Source: Pseudomonadota bacterium
GTDB lineage: Bacteria > Pseudomonadota > Alphaproteobacteria > Sphingomonadales > SMXR01
Reading direction: 5' to 3'
NCBI GenBank assembly: GCA_022566895.1
Contig: JADFIA010000018.1
Coordinates: 1 to 40,860, forward strand
Length of the DNA stretch: 40,860 nt
Of this stretch, positions 22,495 to 31,075 are shown in pieces. Position numbers and translations under genes: made by a program. The notes beneath the pieces were generated by a model that ran no database searches, was not told the DNA's origin, and worked only from the letters and a program-made list of their open reading frames with translations. The stretch's first letter is position 1; each line of letters starts with the position of its first letter.

Positions 22495-23523
22495 TCAGGC
22501 GCTGATCCGGGCCGGCGCGGCCACCGGCAGCGCCTTTAAAGGAGACATTTCAAGCATGCGTTCGAGCGGCACAAGAGCGGCCAAGCGGGTCGCCTCGTCC
22601 AATTCGATGCGCGGCTCCAGGTTCTTGAGGCAAAGATAAAGCTTTTCCATAGAGTTCATGGCCATGAAGGGGCACATGTTGCAGCTGCAGTTGCCGTCGG
22701 CGCCCGGGGCGCCGATAAAGGTCTTGTGCGGCGATGCCTTTTGCATCTGATGGATGATATGCGGTTCGGTCGCAATAATGATCGTTTGGGCCGGATCATC
22801 CTTGACGAAAGCGAGGATCGATGAGGTCGAGCCCACATGATCAGCGTGATCGAGGATTTGTTCGGGGCATTCGGGATGGGCCGCCACCGGGGCCTCCGGA
22901 TAGCGGGCCTTGAGCTTGATCAACTCACGCTCCGAAAAGCGCTCGTGAACGACGCAGGTGCCCTGCCACAACAACAGGTCGCGGCCGGTCTTGCGGGCCA
23001 AGTAGGCCCCCAAATGGCGGTCCGGGGCGAACAGAATGGGTTGGTCCTTGGGAATCTGGTTGATAATGGCTTCGGCGTTCGACGACGTGACGATGATATC
23101 CGAATGCGCTTTGACCGCGGCCGAGCAGTTAACGTAGGTCAGCGAAATATGGTCGCGGTGCCGGGCCCGGAACTCGGCAAAAGCTTCTGGCGGACACGAT
23201 TCCTCAAGGCTGCAACCGGCTCTCAGGTCCGGCAGGACCACCGTCTTCTCGGGGCTCAATATCTTGGCAACCTCGGCCATGAAACGAACCCCGCAAAAGG
23301 CAATCACGTTCGCGTTGGTGGCTGCCGCCCGGCGCGATAAATCGAGCGAATCGCCCACAAAATCGGCAATCTCCTGGATTGCCGGCTCCTGGTAGAAATG
23401 AGCCAAAATGACCGCCTTGCGCTCGGCCTTAAGGCGCAAAATCTCGGCCTCCAGATCGAGATCCGGATCCACTGCACCTGCAGGTACCGGTGTCGGCACC
23501 GGATCGAAAGCCCTAACGTCCAT
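22495..23523 (-). CDS. nadA: Quinolinate synthase A
   Basis: NadA condenses iminoaspartate with dihydroxyacetone phosphate to quinolinate using a 4Fe-4S cluster. The protein is 342 aa. '[21 protein letters not shown]' opens the first domain. Cluster Cys candidates are '[11 protein letters not shown]' in domain 1, '[11 protein letters not shown]' in domain 2 and '[13 protein letters not shown]' in domain 3. 'HPECPE' and 'VGSTSSI' complete the active site. The ATG at 23523 has GGAG upstream and is preferred to the TTG at 23535. nadB, usually between nadA and nadC, is missing here, so iminoaspartate must come from an enzyme encoded elsewhere. Confidence 0.96.
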   Translation of the reverse strand: MDVRAFDPVPTPVPAGAVDPDLDLEAEILRLKAERKAVILAHFYQEPAIQEIADFVGDSLDLSRRAAATNANVIAFCGVRFMAEVAKILSPEKTVVLPDLRAGCSLEESCPPEAFAEFRARHRDHISLTYVNCSAAVKAHSDIIVTSSNAEAIINQIPKDQPILFAPDRHLGAYLARKTGRDLLLWQGTCVVHERFSERELIKLKARYPEAPVAAHPECPEQILDHADHVGSTSSILAFVKDDPAQTIIIATEPHIIHQMQKASPHKTFIGAPGADGNCSCNMCPFMAMNSMEKLYLCLKNLEPRIELDEATRLAALVPLERMLEMSPLKALPVAAPARISA

Positions 23524-23624
23524 TATCAGCTCCAAAAGCTACTCCCTGCATGAAAGCTTGCCCCAAATATAGGACATTTTAGACTGATTTACAGGTATCT
23601 CGCGCCGATTTGGCCTGCGGGTCT

Positions 23625-24533
23625 TCAATACCGCCAAAAACGGGCCTTCAGACTGGGTTCGGGGTGGGCACTAACCACCCCTTTATCGACCAGCCAAATG
23701 AGATGCGCGAGTACCGTGCGCATAGCAGCCGGGAAAAGCTCACTGGCCAAACCGGCATAGACGGCTGCGGTAATATCATCAACGGTCTGGATTCCCTTCC
23801 CGAGCGCCGCCAGGATTTCCGCCTCACGGTCAAAGCGATGATCGATGAGAGCGCTGAGATAGGACTGCACGGCGTCGATCGCCGGCCCATGGGTCGGCCG
23901 GATCACATCGAATCCCCGCGCCCGTATCGCTTCGAGGTTCTGGAGATAGAGTTCCATATCGCCATCGGGCGGCGAGATCACGGTGGTTGACCACCCCATA
24001 ATGTGGTCACCGGAAAATAGCGTGTTCTCTTCAAGCAGCGCAAAGCACAAATGGTTTGATGTATGGCCGGGCGTATGAAGAACCTCGAGTGTCCAACCCG
24101 GTCCTTTTATGCGCGCCCCGTGGGCCAGCCTTTGGTCGGGCTCGAAGGCACGGTCGGCCCCCGCTTCGACCTCCTGACCGTCGAGCCCGGCCGTGCGGCC
24201 GGACCCATGTGGCCCGAAGGCGAAGATCGGCGCGCCGGTCCTTTCGGCCAGCGGTCCGGCGGCAGGCGAGTGGTCGAGATGGGTATGGGTGACAAGGATA
24301 TGGCTGACCTCCTCCCCTCTGACAACGGCCTCAATCGCCGCAACATGTTCCGGAACCTGTGGTCCGGGGTCGATGACAGCGACCTGCCCTCGGCCGACGA
24401 TAAATGTCCCCGTCCCCCAATAGGTATACGGCCCCGGATTGGGCGCCATTATCTTTCGAACAAGTGCACTTTCATCGGTGACAATTCCGTAAGAGGGTTT
24501 GCCGGATTCAAGGAAGGGAATCGACGCCGCCAC
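23625..24533 (-). CDS. MBL-fold metallo-hydrolase
   Basis: This 302-residue protein has the metallo-beta-lactamase fold. The zinc motif H-x-H-x-D-H is 'VTHTHLDHSPAAG', the next His is in 'LHTPGHTSNHLCF', and the bridging Asp in 'TLFSGDHIMGW'. A last His sits in 'IRPTHGPAI'. A C-terminal winged-helix-like end ('LAHLIWLVDKGVVSA') resembles the LACTB2/glyoxalase-II-like branch, some of which are RNases or thioesterases. The start is probably GTG at 24533, just after the modA stop at 24537, so the two are likely cotranscribed. Confidence 0.9.
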   Translation of the reverse strand: MAASIPFLESGKPSYGIVTDESALVRKIMAPNPGPYTYWGTGTFIVGRGQVAVIDPGPQVPEHVAAIEAVVRGEEVSHILVTHTHLDHSPAAGPLAERTGAPIFAFGPHGSGRTAGLDGQEVEAGADRAFEPDQRLAHGARIKGPGWTLEVLHTPGHTSNHLCFALLEENTLFSGDHIMGWSTTVISPPDGDMELYLQNLEAIRARGFDVIRPTHGPAIDAVQSYLSALIDHRFDREAEILAALGKGIQTVDDITAAVYAGLASELFPAAMRTVLAHLIWLVDKGVVSAHPEPSLKARFWRY

Positions 24534-24536
24534 TTT

Positions 24537-25352
24537 TCATTCCTGTCCGCTCTCGGCGGTGGCCGGGCCGAAACCTCGCGCCGCAAGAACCCTCTGTGCA
24601 GCCGGCCTTGTCAAATGGTCAAGGAAGGCGAGTATCTGCCCGCCGTCGCTAATCGCCGCGGCAAAATAGACAATGGGACGATGGAGCGAGGGATCCAATC
24701 TGGCGACAATCCCAAGATCGTGCACCGAGCGGGCGTCGCTTTCATAAAGGATGGCCAAGGGTGCGCCACCGGTCTGCAGGAATGCCATTGTCGCGCGGGC
24801 ATCGGCAGCAAAGGCCAAGCGACGGGATAGTTGCGCCTCGATCTTCATAGCCCGTAGCGCTTCCATGGTATAGGCGCCGAGCGGCGACAGAGCCGGGTCG
24901 CCAATCGCGATCCAAGCGTCCGGATGTTCGAGCAGGGCTCGCGCCGCCCCCTGTTCCGTCGTCGCCCGCTCCACGAGCGCCGCCACAACCAGTCGATTGG
25001 TGGCAACCGGAGACACATTCCGGTCGCTGAGTCGGCCGCGGTCCTGGAGATAGCGAATCCAGCGCCGGTCGGCTGAAATAAAGATATCTGCTGGCGCCCC
25101 TTTCTCGATCTGGCGGGCCAGGGCTGCGCTCGAGGCGATTGAAATCCTGACCTTTAGATTCGTCTGCCGCCCGAAACCGTCGGCGATCTCCTCGATTGCG
25201 GGACCGACACTGGAGGCGGCAAAAATCGTCAGTACCTTGGTTTCCTTTGCCGGCTCCAAAGACGCGCTGGTGGCGGCCCCCGGCGTCAGGATCGGGGCCA
25301 GAAAAAAAGTAAGGGCAACGATGATTCGATTGCCAATGAACACTTTACCCAA
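24537..25352 (-). CDS. modA: ModA-like molybdate ABC transporter binding protein
   Basis: This 271-residue exported binding protein has an N-terminal signal peptide ('IIVALTFFLAPILTPGAATSA'). The mature part starts 'LTIFAASSVGPAIEEIADGF', the usual ModA beginning whose Ser pair binds oxyanion. 'SSAALARQIEKGAPADIFIS' and 'AIGDPALSPLGAY' supply the other ligand loops. ModB and ModC are not adjacent, and the downstream gene is an unrelated hydrolase. It may supply a transporter elsewhere or serve another oxyanion. The start is probably a TTG at 25352 with GAGGAG close by; a GTG at 25343 is a possible alternative. Confidence 0.9.
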   Translation of the reverse strand: MGKVFIGNRIIVALTFFLAPILTPGAATSASLEPAKETKVLTIFAASSVGPAIEEIADGFGRQTNLKVRISIASSAALARQIEKGAPADIFISADRRWIRYLQDRGRLSDRNVSPVATNRLVVAALVERATTEQGAARALLEHPDAWIAIGDPALSPLGAYTMEALRAMKIEAQLSRRLAFAADARATMAFLQTGGAPLAILYESDARSVHDLGIVARLDPSLHRPIVYFAAAISDGGQILAFLDHLTRPAAQRVLAARGFGPATAESGQE

Positions 25353-25520
25353 ATCTCCTCTTAGAGGGTCAGCCTAGGCGAAAGCGGGCCGTTTTGCGCC
25401 AAAAAAATCGATCAACCGTTCTTGTGGCTCGACGAGCCGTGAGACAAGAGGTAACACTTTTATTTATAATAGATGTCGAAGCGGGGGTGGTCTGCGGACC
25501 AACATTCAAATGCGGAGACA

Positions 25521-26753
25521 ATGAGCGTGCTGGAAGGCAGCCTTTCCAACAATAATTCGATTCGACCTGATCCGGGTGCGAATTCGCTACCGGGTTCGGG
25601 GCATCGAATTGCCTCGATCGATATCCTGCGCGGTCTGGTGATGGTGCTGATGGCGCTCGACCATACGCGCGTGTTTTTCACCAATGCCATATTCGATCCG
25701 ACCGATCTTGGGCAAACCACGGCGGCCTATTTCGCGACCCGATGGGTCACCCACTTCTGCGCGCCGGTTTTCGTTTTTCTGGCTGGTACCGCCGTTTTCA
25801 TGAGGCTCAAGGCCGAGCGGGACAAAGCGTCGGTTGCCCGTTTCCTCATCACCCGCGGATTGATGCTCGTGGTTTTAGAGCTAACGGTTGTCAACATCGG
25901 CTGGATTTTCAGTATTCCGGATTTCTTTTTCCTCCAGGTCATCTGGGTGCTTGGCGTCTCGATGATCGTTTTGGCGGGTCTGATTTATCTGCCGCTGGCA
26001 GCGGTCGTTTTGATCGGCGTTGTTATGGTTGCCGGACACAATCTTCTGGACAGTGTAAACGCCGAGGATCTAGGCGCCTGGTCAACGCTTTGGAAGCTTC
26101 TCCATCAGCCGAAGGGCTTTGAAGTCTTCGGCATTCCGATCTGGCCGGCCTATCCCCTCATTCCGTGGATCGGTGTGATGGCACTTGGTTATGCCTTTGG
26201 CAGCCTGTATCGGCTGGAAGACTCAAAACGCAAGCGCTGGCTGATCGGTCTCGGCGCCGTGATGACGCTCGGATTTGTTGTTTTGAGACTCGGCAACTTC
26301 TACGGTGACCCCGAACCCTGGATCGGCGGTGGCCAAGGTATCGTTAGCTGGTTATCGTTTTTCAATACCGACAAATATCCGCCATCCCTGCAATTTCTTT
26401 TGATGACCATGGGGCCGGCAACTCTGTTCCTGGCCTTCGCCGGGCGTATCTCCGGGCTGATTGGGCGGGTGCTCACCGTATTCGGCCGGGTGCCGCTATT
26501 TTTCTATCTGGTTCATATCTATTTCATTCATCTGGTCGCCCTGTTCGTAGGCGTGGCGTCCGGTTTCAAGGTCAAAGTCTTCCTAGAAGGTTACTGGCAT
26601 CTGCCACGGACGGCCGGGGCGGACGGTTACGGGTACGACTTGGGTTGGGTCTATCTATTCTGGATCTTGTTCGTGGCCGCCCTCTACCCGATTTGCCGCT
26701 GGTATGCCGGGCTCAAATTCAGTTCGGATAACCGGCTGTATTCCTATCTGTAG
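25521..26753 (+). CDS. DUF1624 / heparan-glucosaminide acetyltransferase-like membrane protein
   Basis: This 410-residue protein has about ten transmembrane helices. It begins, after a ~30-residue soluble stretch, with 'RIASIDILRGLVMVLMALDHTRVF', the hallmark of DUF1624 proteins related to YeiB and to heparan-alpha-glucosaminide N-acetyltransferases; the Asp and His lie in the first helix. 'THFCAPVFVFLAGTAVFM' and 'PLIPWIGVMALGYAFG' are further family blocks. It probably moves an acyl group across the membrane; the substrate is unknown. The ATG at 25521 is chosen because a TATAAT-like box (25465-25470) directly precedes the other candidate at 25473, but 25473 remains possible. Confidence 0.87.
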   Translation: MSVLEGSLSNNNSIRPDPGANSLPGSGHRIASIDILRGLVMVLMALDHTRVFFTNAIFDPTDLGQTTAAYFATRWVTHFCAPVFVFLAGTAVFMRLKAERDKASVARFLITRGLMLVVLELTVVNIGWIFSIPDFFFLQVIWVLGVSMIVLAGLIYLPLAAVVLIGVVMVAGHNLLDSVNAEDLGAWSTLWKLLHQPKGFEVFGIPIWPAYPLIPWIGVMALGYAFGSLYRLEDSKRKRWLIGLGAVMTLGFVVLRLGNFYGDPEPWIGGGQGIVSWLSFFNTDKYPPSLQFLLMTMGPATLFLAFAGRISGLIGRVLTVFGRVPLFFYLVHIYFIHLVALFVGVASGFKVKVFLEGYWHLPRTAGADGYGYDLGWVYLFWILFVAALYPICRWYAGLKFSSDNRLYSYL

Positions 26754-26913
26754 GGGCGCGGCCAAATCAAATGGAAAATTAATATAAAATTTGGCCGTTT
26801 TTGGCCGTTGTCGGGCTCGACAGGGCCCCCACGGTCCTGTAGTCTGAAGGCGCGTTGTGGTAGTATTTCCTACCCCAAACCACAAGCGGGGATGACCAAA
26901 GCAAGACGGCCTC

Positions 26914-27258
26914 ATGTCAGCCAAAGAGACAGAAAAACCTGCCGCCGGGAAAGAACGGCGCAAGTATAAACGCCGCCACGTCCTCTGGCAGGCCAAGCTG
27001 CAGTGCGGGCGTTACGAGTTTGACTGCTGGGTCTACAATATGTCGCTCGACGGTGCCAATATCCGTTTCGATCTGCCGATTGCCGAGGACTGCGGCGTTG
27101 TACTGTCGATCAAGGATGTCGGCGTCATATCCGGCCGCGTGGCGTGGAGCGTGTCCGGGCTCATGGGCATCGACTTCATCTCGAGCGAGGATAAGATTCG
27201 CAAGCTCCTGGGGGACGACGTCGATCACTTTGCCCAAATCGCCTCAGTCAGCGACTGA
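26914..27258 (+). CDS. PilZ domain protein (possible c-di-GMP receptor)
   Basis: This small cytosolic protein of 114 aa is one PilZ domain. The N-terminal Arg-rich motif is 'KERRKYKRRHVLW' (R-x3-R type). The second motif is 'YNMSLDGANIRF' (N-x-S-x-x-G instead of D-x-S-x-x-G), followed by 'GRVAWSVSGLMGIDFI'. These are the residues that contact cyclic di-GMP in PilZ proteins, so binding is likely but the Asp-to-Asn change may weaken it. It stands alone after the DUF1624 gene. Partners could be the secretion or motility parts elsewhere in this window. Confidence 0.88.
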   Translation: MSAKETEKPAAGKERRKYKRRHVLWQAKLQCGRYEFDCWVYNMSLDGANIRFDLPIAEDCGVVLSIKDVGVISGRVAWSVSGLMGIDFISSEDKIRKLLGDDVDHFAQIASVSD

Positions 27259-27790
27259 CCGCCTCGCCGGTCAACCATCATGTGGTTGAAGAAAAACAGT
27301 CGGGAAGAGCGGATTTGAACCGCTGCGACCAGCACACGACCCACCGGGAACGCAACGGGGTGCACACGTCGCCCAAAACTCCACCCAACGCATGGATCGG
27401 CGGCTCAGGATGACCCAGGCATGGGCAGATCACGGCGGAGCATCAGCCTAAACCCGTCAAAGTGGTAAGGCCAAGACAGGGACCTGAGAAGGGAACAAAA
27501 TCGGAGGCGCAAAATCTATTGCGGCCCAAGCAAAAAATCCGCCGGGCCCCTGGCTCTTTTTTTCCTTCTAAAGAACGATGATTTTGTGCTAGCCTCGGTG
27601 GTTCATGCACAGGCGTCACGATTCGCAGAAGAGGATGCTTGGGACGTTTCGGAGGGGCCCGATCGACAACCGCAAATCCAGAATCGGATCCATACCCCAT
27701 TTGGGGGGTGAGGAATTGCGGCCATTCGCCTATAACGAGCGTCAGAAAAAAAGATTCTTTAGCCGATCATCTTAAGATGGGGAACAAATC
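27259..27790. other. Gene-free stretch with hairpins and a tRNA remnant
   Basis: About 530 bases without a convincing gene. It holds a 7-bp hairpin TCAACCA/TGGTTGA (27271-27289) just after the PilZ gene, the tRNA 3'-half remnant at 27299-27330, and an ACCCC/GGGGT hairpin near 27694-27709 before the subtilase gene. An 85-codon minus-strand frame (27443-27700) has no recognisable homology or ribosome site and is not called. Confidence 0.6.
27299..27330 (-). pseudogene. tRNA 3'-half remnant
   Basis: On the minus strand these bases read like the end of a tRNA: a variable-loop piece GGTCGCAG, a T arm with stem AGCGG/CCGCT around TTCAAAT, then seven acceptor bases CTTCCCG and an A. No CCA follows, and no matching 5' half (CGGGAAG...) lies upstream within 100 bases. 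Such fragments are often left at the far end of an integrated element that used the tRNA gene as its attachment site, or by gene decay. Confidence 0.5.
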
Positions 27791-30133
27791 ATGAAAAACG
27801 TATTATCTCTCCTAATGGGCGCCATATTCTTGGTCGCACTTACCGCGACCGGCAGCGCCCAGCCGGAATTTCCGCAGGTCGACGTGATCGTCCATACGGC
27901 CAAGCCGTATAACAAGGTGATCGCAGCGATCGAAGACCTCGGCGGCACCGTGACCATGAAATACGTCAATGTTGACGGGCTGGCGGCTCGGATTCCCGCC
28001 GACGCCTTAGCGGCGCTTTCGGGCCTCAAGGGCGTGGATGGCATCGAAAAGGATATGGTCGTCAATCTGCCCAAGCCGAAGGACGGCCTTCCACAGACCG
28101 TGCAGTTTGACGGACTGGAAGTGCTTGATCCCGCCGCCGCTGCCGAGCTGCTCGGCACCCTGCAGAGCACAGAACCTCCGAAAAAAGGCAAGGGCAGAAA
28201 AAAGAAGGCGGAACCAGCCGGTTCCGGTCCAATTAATCTAGATACCTATTACAGCTGGTTAGGAGGTGTCACCGGCGCCTTTGATACCTGGGCCGATACG
28301 GCCGCTGGAGCCAGCAGCATCGTTGCGATCATCGATACGGGCACCTGGGCAGCTCATCCCTGTTTGGCCTCGTCACCGGTCATCGCCGGACCCGATTTCT
28401 CGACCGATTCAGGAGGCGGCTTTGATGGCTCTACGCTCAGCACGAACCACTGGCACGGCACCTTTGTCGGCGGCGTTATCAGCAATGACTGCGCTATAGT
28501 GGATGCCGCGGGCGGCGTGATTGCTACCCATCTTCCGGCTGCCGCCAAAATCGACATCGGTGGCGGACTGGTCCTGATCCCGATTCTCGGAATGGCGCCC
28601 GCATCCACCATCTATGCGGTCAAAGTCTTCCCGCACACCGGGGCCGGCACTTCCACCTCGACAATCATTGCGGCGCTCGATCACGTGATCGACGTCAAGT
28701 TATCGGGCGCGGTCGATATCGATGTCCTGAATATGAGCCTCGGCGGGGCGACCCTGTTCGACGGCCGGTCGCTCGAGGAGCAGGTGGTTGATGCGGCTAC
28801 CGACGCCGGTATCCTAGTTGTGATCTCGTCGGGTAACGAGGGACCCTCCCCGGGTTCGGTGGCCCGGCCGGGCACCGCCTATACGGCGCTGACCGTGGCT
28901 GCCGGGACCGACCATGTGCACACGCGCATTTTGTGGGATGTGGTCTTCGGGGCCGGCGCCGGGGTGCTGATGTATCCGCTCGAAGAACGCGGGGTCATAA
29001 GCTTCTCCAACCGCGGACCCAGTGCCGACGGACGCAATGCGGTGGATATTATCGCTATTGGCACGTTCAATTTCTCGGGCTTTACGCCGCCGGCCGGCGC
29101 CGGTGTGCTCAATTGGGCCTCGGGCACCTCCTTCTCGGCGCCGACGGTATCTGGTGCGGCTGCCCTGCTTGCCTCGTGGCGCAATATCAACGGGGCCAAT
29201 GTCGGTCCGCGCGAGATCAAGAACGCGCTCACCGCAGGTGCCGTTCCAATCGCTAGCGATGGCTGGTCTATCCGCGAGCAGGGACATGGTTGGGTGCAGG
29301 TCAGAAACTCTTTGGATCTGTTGCAGTCGGGCAAGAAAAACAGCGGCGAACGCCACGATTTGGACGATCCGCTGAAGCCCACGATCCTGTTGGGGAGCGA
29401 AACCGAGCACACGGAAACCATCACTCTTAAGCGCGGCCGGACCTTCGATTTCCTTCTCGAGATCACCGAGGAGACCGAAACGGTCGAGATTAACGTCAAT
29501 ACCGGCGGGCCGATCGCTTCCGGCCCGGCACCGATCCCAAATAGCTGGGAGATCTACGTCAAGAGCGCCAAGCACGGCGGGACGGTTCCTCTGGTCGATA
29601 CGGCGAACATATTTGATGCAGCTTCCATAGTGATCGGCGATGGATCCATCGTACTTGGTGGTGCAATCGCTGGCGCCTTTCTCGAACCCGCACCGATGGA
29701 GCCGGGCATTATGAAAGTGACGCTCGAGCCCGACTGGACCAATAATGTCGCCGAACTGACGGCGACGGTCACAATCAAGCGCACCAACGGCGCCCCGACC
29801 AGTAACGCCGGTGGCATCACCGCCACGTTTGCGGATCTCGACTTTGGCTTCTTCGTGGTTGATGTTCCGGGTAGTGCTACTACGGTGACGTTCGATCTGT
29901 CGTGGAAGCACGATTGGAGCAAGGTCGCGACAAACGACTTTGATCTTTTGATCTTTGCTCCAAGCTGCTTCTCATTCAACTGTGCTCTCTTTGATGCAGC
30001 GACATTGAACTCGCCCGAGCGCCAGGTCGTTGAGGACCCCGAAGCCGGTTCCTGGTTCATTATTGTTGATGCCTTCTCCGTGAACGTCGGACGCGATCCG
30101 TGGCGACTTGACGTCACGATTGAGGAGGATTAG
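27791..30133 (+). CDS. Exported subtilisin-like serine protease (S8 family)
   Basis: This 780-residue protein carries a signal peptide (residues ~1-24, cleavage after 'GSAQ' region). Residues ~28-92 resemble an I9-type propeptide ('VDVIVHTAKPYNKVIAAIEDL'). The S8 domain has the triad Asp182 ('AIIDTGTWAAHP'), His222 ('NHWHGTFVGGVI') and Ser447 ('SGTSFSAPTVSGAAALL'), with oxyanion Asn349 ('ISSGNEGPSPG'). A basic Lys-rich linker (~131-142) may be a processing site. The C-terminal ~230 residues are beta-rich, ending 'DPWRLDVTIEED', like a pre-peptidase C-terminal domain. A purine-rich GGGGAA precedes the ATG. It is convergent with the type II secretion operon, so secretion by that system is plausible inference. 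Confidence 0.92.
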   Translation: MKNVLSLLMGAIFLVALTATGSAQPEFPQVDVIVHTAKPYNKVIAAIEDLGGTVTMKYVNVDGLAARIPADALAALSGLKGVDGIEKDMVVNLPKPKDGLPQTVQFDGLEVLDPAAAAELLGTLQSTEPPKKGKGRKKKAEPAGSGPINLDTYYSWLGGVTGAFDTWADTAAGASSIVAIIDTGTWAAHPCLASSPVIAGPDFSTDSGGGFDGSTLSTNHWHGTFVGGVISNDCAIVDAAGGVIATHLPAAAKIDIGGGLVLIPILGMAPASTIYAVKVFPHTGAGTSTSTIIAALDHVIDVKLSGAVDIDVLNMSLGGATLFDGRSLEEQVVDAATDAGILVVISSGNEGPSPGSVARPGTAYTALTVAAGTDHVHTRILWDVVFGAGAGVLMYPLEERGVISFSNRGPSADGRNAVDIIAIGTFNFSGFTPPAGAGVLNWASGTSFSAPTVSGAAALLASWRNINGANVGPREIKNALTAGAVPIASDGWSIREQGHGWVQVRNSLDLLQSGKKNSGERHDLDDPLKPTILLGSETEHTETITLKRGRTFDFLLEITEETETVEINVNTGGPIASGPAPIPNSWEIYVKSAKHGGTVPLVDTANIFDAASIVIGDGSIVLGGAIAGAFLEPAPMEPGIMKVTLEPDWTNNVAELTATVTIKRTNGAPTSNAGGITATFADLDFGFFVVDVPGSATTVTFDLSWKHDWSKVATNDFDLLIFAPSCFSFNCALFDAATLNSPERQVVEDPEAGSWFIIVDAFSVNVGRDPWRLDVTIEED

Positions 30134-30142
30134 GTGAAGCCC

Positions 30143-30170
30143 TCTCCACGGCGCCCAATGGGCGCCTGGA
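30143..30170. repeat. Strong hairpin just after the subtilase gene
   Basis: GGCGCCC (30150-30156) pairs with GGGCGCC (30160-30166) around AAT, and flanking TCCA/TGGA lengthens the stem. No T run follows. It may protect the 3' end of the protease message. Confidence 0.55.
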
Positions 30171-30196
30171 GGTGAGCCAACTCAGCTAAACAATCT

Positions 30197-30227
30197 GGGC
30201 CGGGTCTTTGGACCCGGCCCATTTTCT
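30197..30227 (+). terminator. Rho-independent terminator of the subtilase gene
   Basis: GGGCCGGGTC (30197-30206) pairs perfectly with GACCCGGCCC (30211-30220) around TTTG, and ATTTTCT follows. It lies 64 bases after the subtilase stop and also before the end of the convergent gspK gene. It is one of the clearest terminators in the window. Confidence 0.85.
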
Positions 30228-30256
30228 ATACGCGCCATGCTGGGCCCGTGTTCTGG

Positions 30257-31075
30257 TTATTCCCAGTGCAGAATCTGAAAGCCGCTTGGTTGGTTTCCGG
30301 CCCCGCGGACAACCGCATAGACCTCGGCCACCGCCCCACTGACGTGCTCCACGCGCACCGTAATGCCGTAGGTTCGAGACCGCGAGCGGGGCTGAACCAA
30401 TGCCTGCCGGCCGGAGCCGACCGGGGATCCACGCCGGTTGGCCGTCTGCCCCAGCCGCCTGGTATTGGGGGGCGAATATAGCGACAGCAGGTTTCTCAAA
30501 ATCCGATACTCGGCGTTCGATACGCCGGCCACGCCCTGAATATCCCCCAGTATCAGAAAACGGCCGGAACGAAGCGGCGCCCGCTGGCCGCCGAGATCGG
30601 CACGGGCCACTTCAACCAGCTCGGTACCCCGCCTGAGAATCACGACTTCAGCCATTGAGCGAGCTTCATCCGGGGTTCTTCCCAGGGCCAAAAAGAGGGT
30701 CGCCAAATCTTCCTGACCGGCGGTATTCAGATTCAACTTTTCGCCTTCGTCGCGTATTTCGATGCGGATCACAGCGTCTTCAAGCTGCACCTCTCGTGGC
30801 GTACCGTCGATCGGCCATGGGTCATTCGTTTCCCTACGGGCGAGTGCCGCCAGGGCCATTTGCAGTCCGCCGTCCGCCAGAGCTTCGGCCTTGGCCGCCT
30901 GGACAAGATTGATTGCGATCCTGGCGTCCGATTGACCGGTCCCGGCGACCGCGGCAGCGATCAGCGAAATAACCAGGGTGAACCACAAGACCAGGACCAG
31001 CGCCGCACCGCTCTCCCGGTCACGGTGCAGGCGAATGCCTCGCCCAGGTTCAATCTTTTTTGATATCAAAGACAT
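30257..31075 (-). CDS. gspK: Type II secretion minor pseudopilin GspK
   Basis: GspK caps the pseudopilus tip with GspI and GspJ. It is 272 aa. The prepilin site is 'DRESGAALVLVLWFTLVIS'; as usual for GspK there is no Glu at +5. The large globular part has 'GEKLNLNTAGQEDLATLF', the family's 'K-L-N-L-N' helix-hairpin motif, and a calcium-type charged loop. Length is near the usual 300. It is the last gene of the operon, after gspD and overlapping it by 26 bases. In many bacteria gspK follows gspJ directly, so the order here is unusual. Confidence 0.9.
   Translation of the reverse strand: MSLISKKIEPGRGIRLHRDRESGAALVLVLWFTLVISLIAAAVAGTGQSDARIAINLVQAAKAEALADGGLQMALAALARRETNDPWPIDGTPREVQLEDAVIRIEIRDEGEKLNLNTAGQEDLATLFLALGRTPDEARSMAEVVILRRGTELVEVARADLGGQRAPLRSGRFLILGDIQGVAGVSNAEYRILRNLLSLYSPPNTRRLGQTANRRGSPVGSGRQALVQPRSRSRTYGITVRVEHVSGAVAEVYAVVRGAGNQPSGFQILHWE

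Noticed and set aside
25353-25520. Riboswitch or regulatory RNA upstream of modA
   Set aside because: Only a short GGCTCG-A-CGAGCC palindrome (25426-25438) is visible. No molybdenum-cofactor or other riboswitch structure could be recognised.
27443-27700. 85-codon minus-strand frame in the gap before the subtilase gene
   Set aside because: No homology, no ribosome site and a composition typical of non-coding GC-rich DNA.
28814-29911. Long 365-codon open frame antisense to the subtilase gene
   Set aside because: It lies wholly inside a clear S8 protease with intact catalytic residues, has no homology, and reflects the GC-rich third positions of the real gene.
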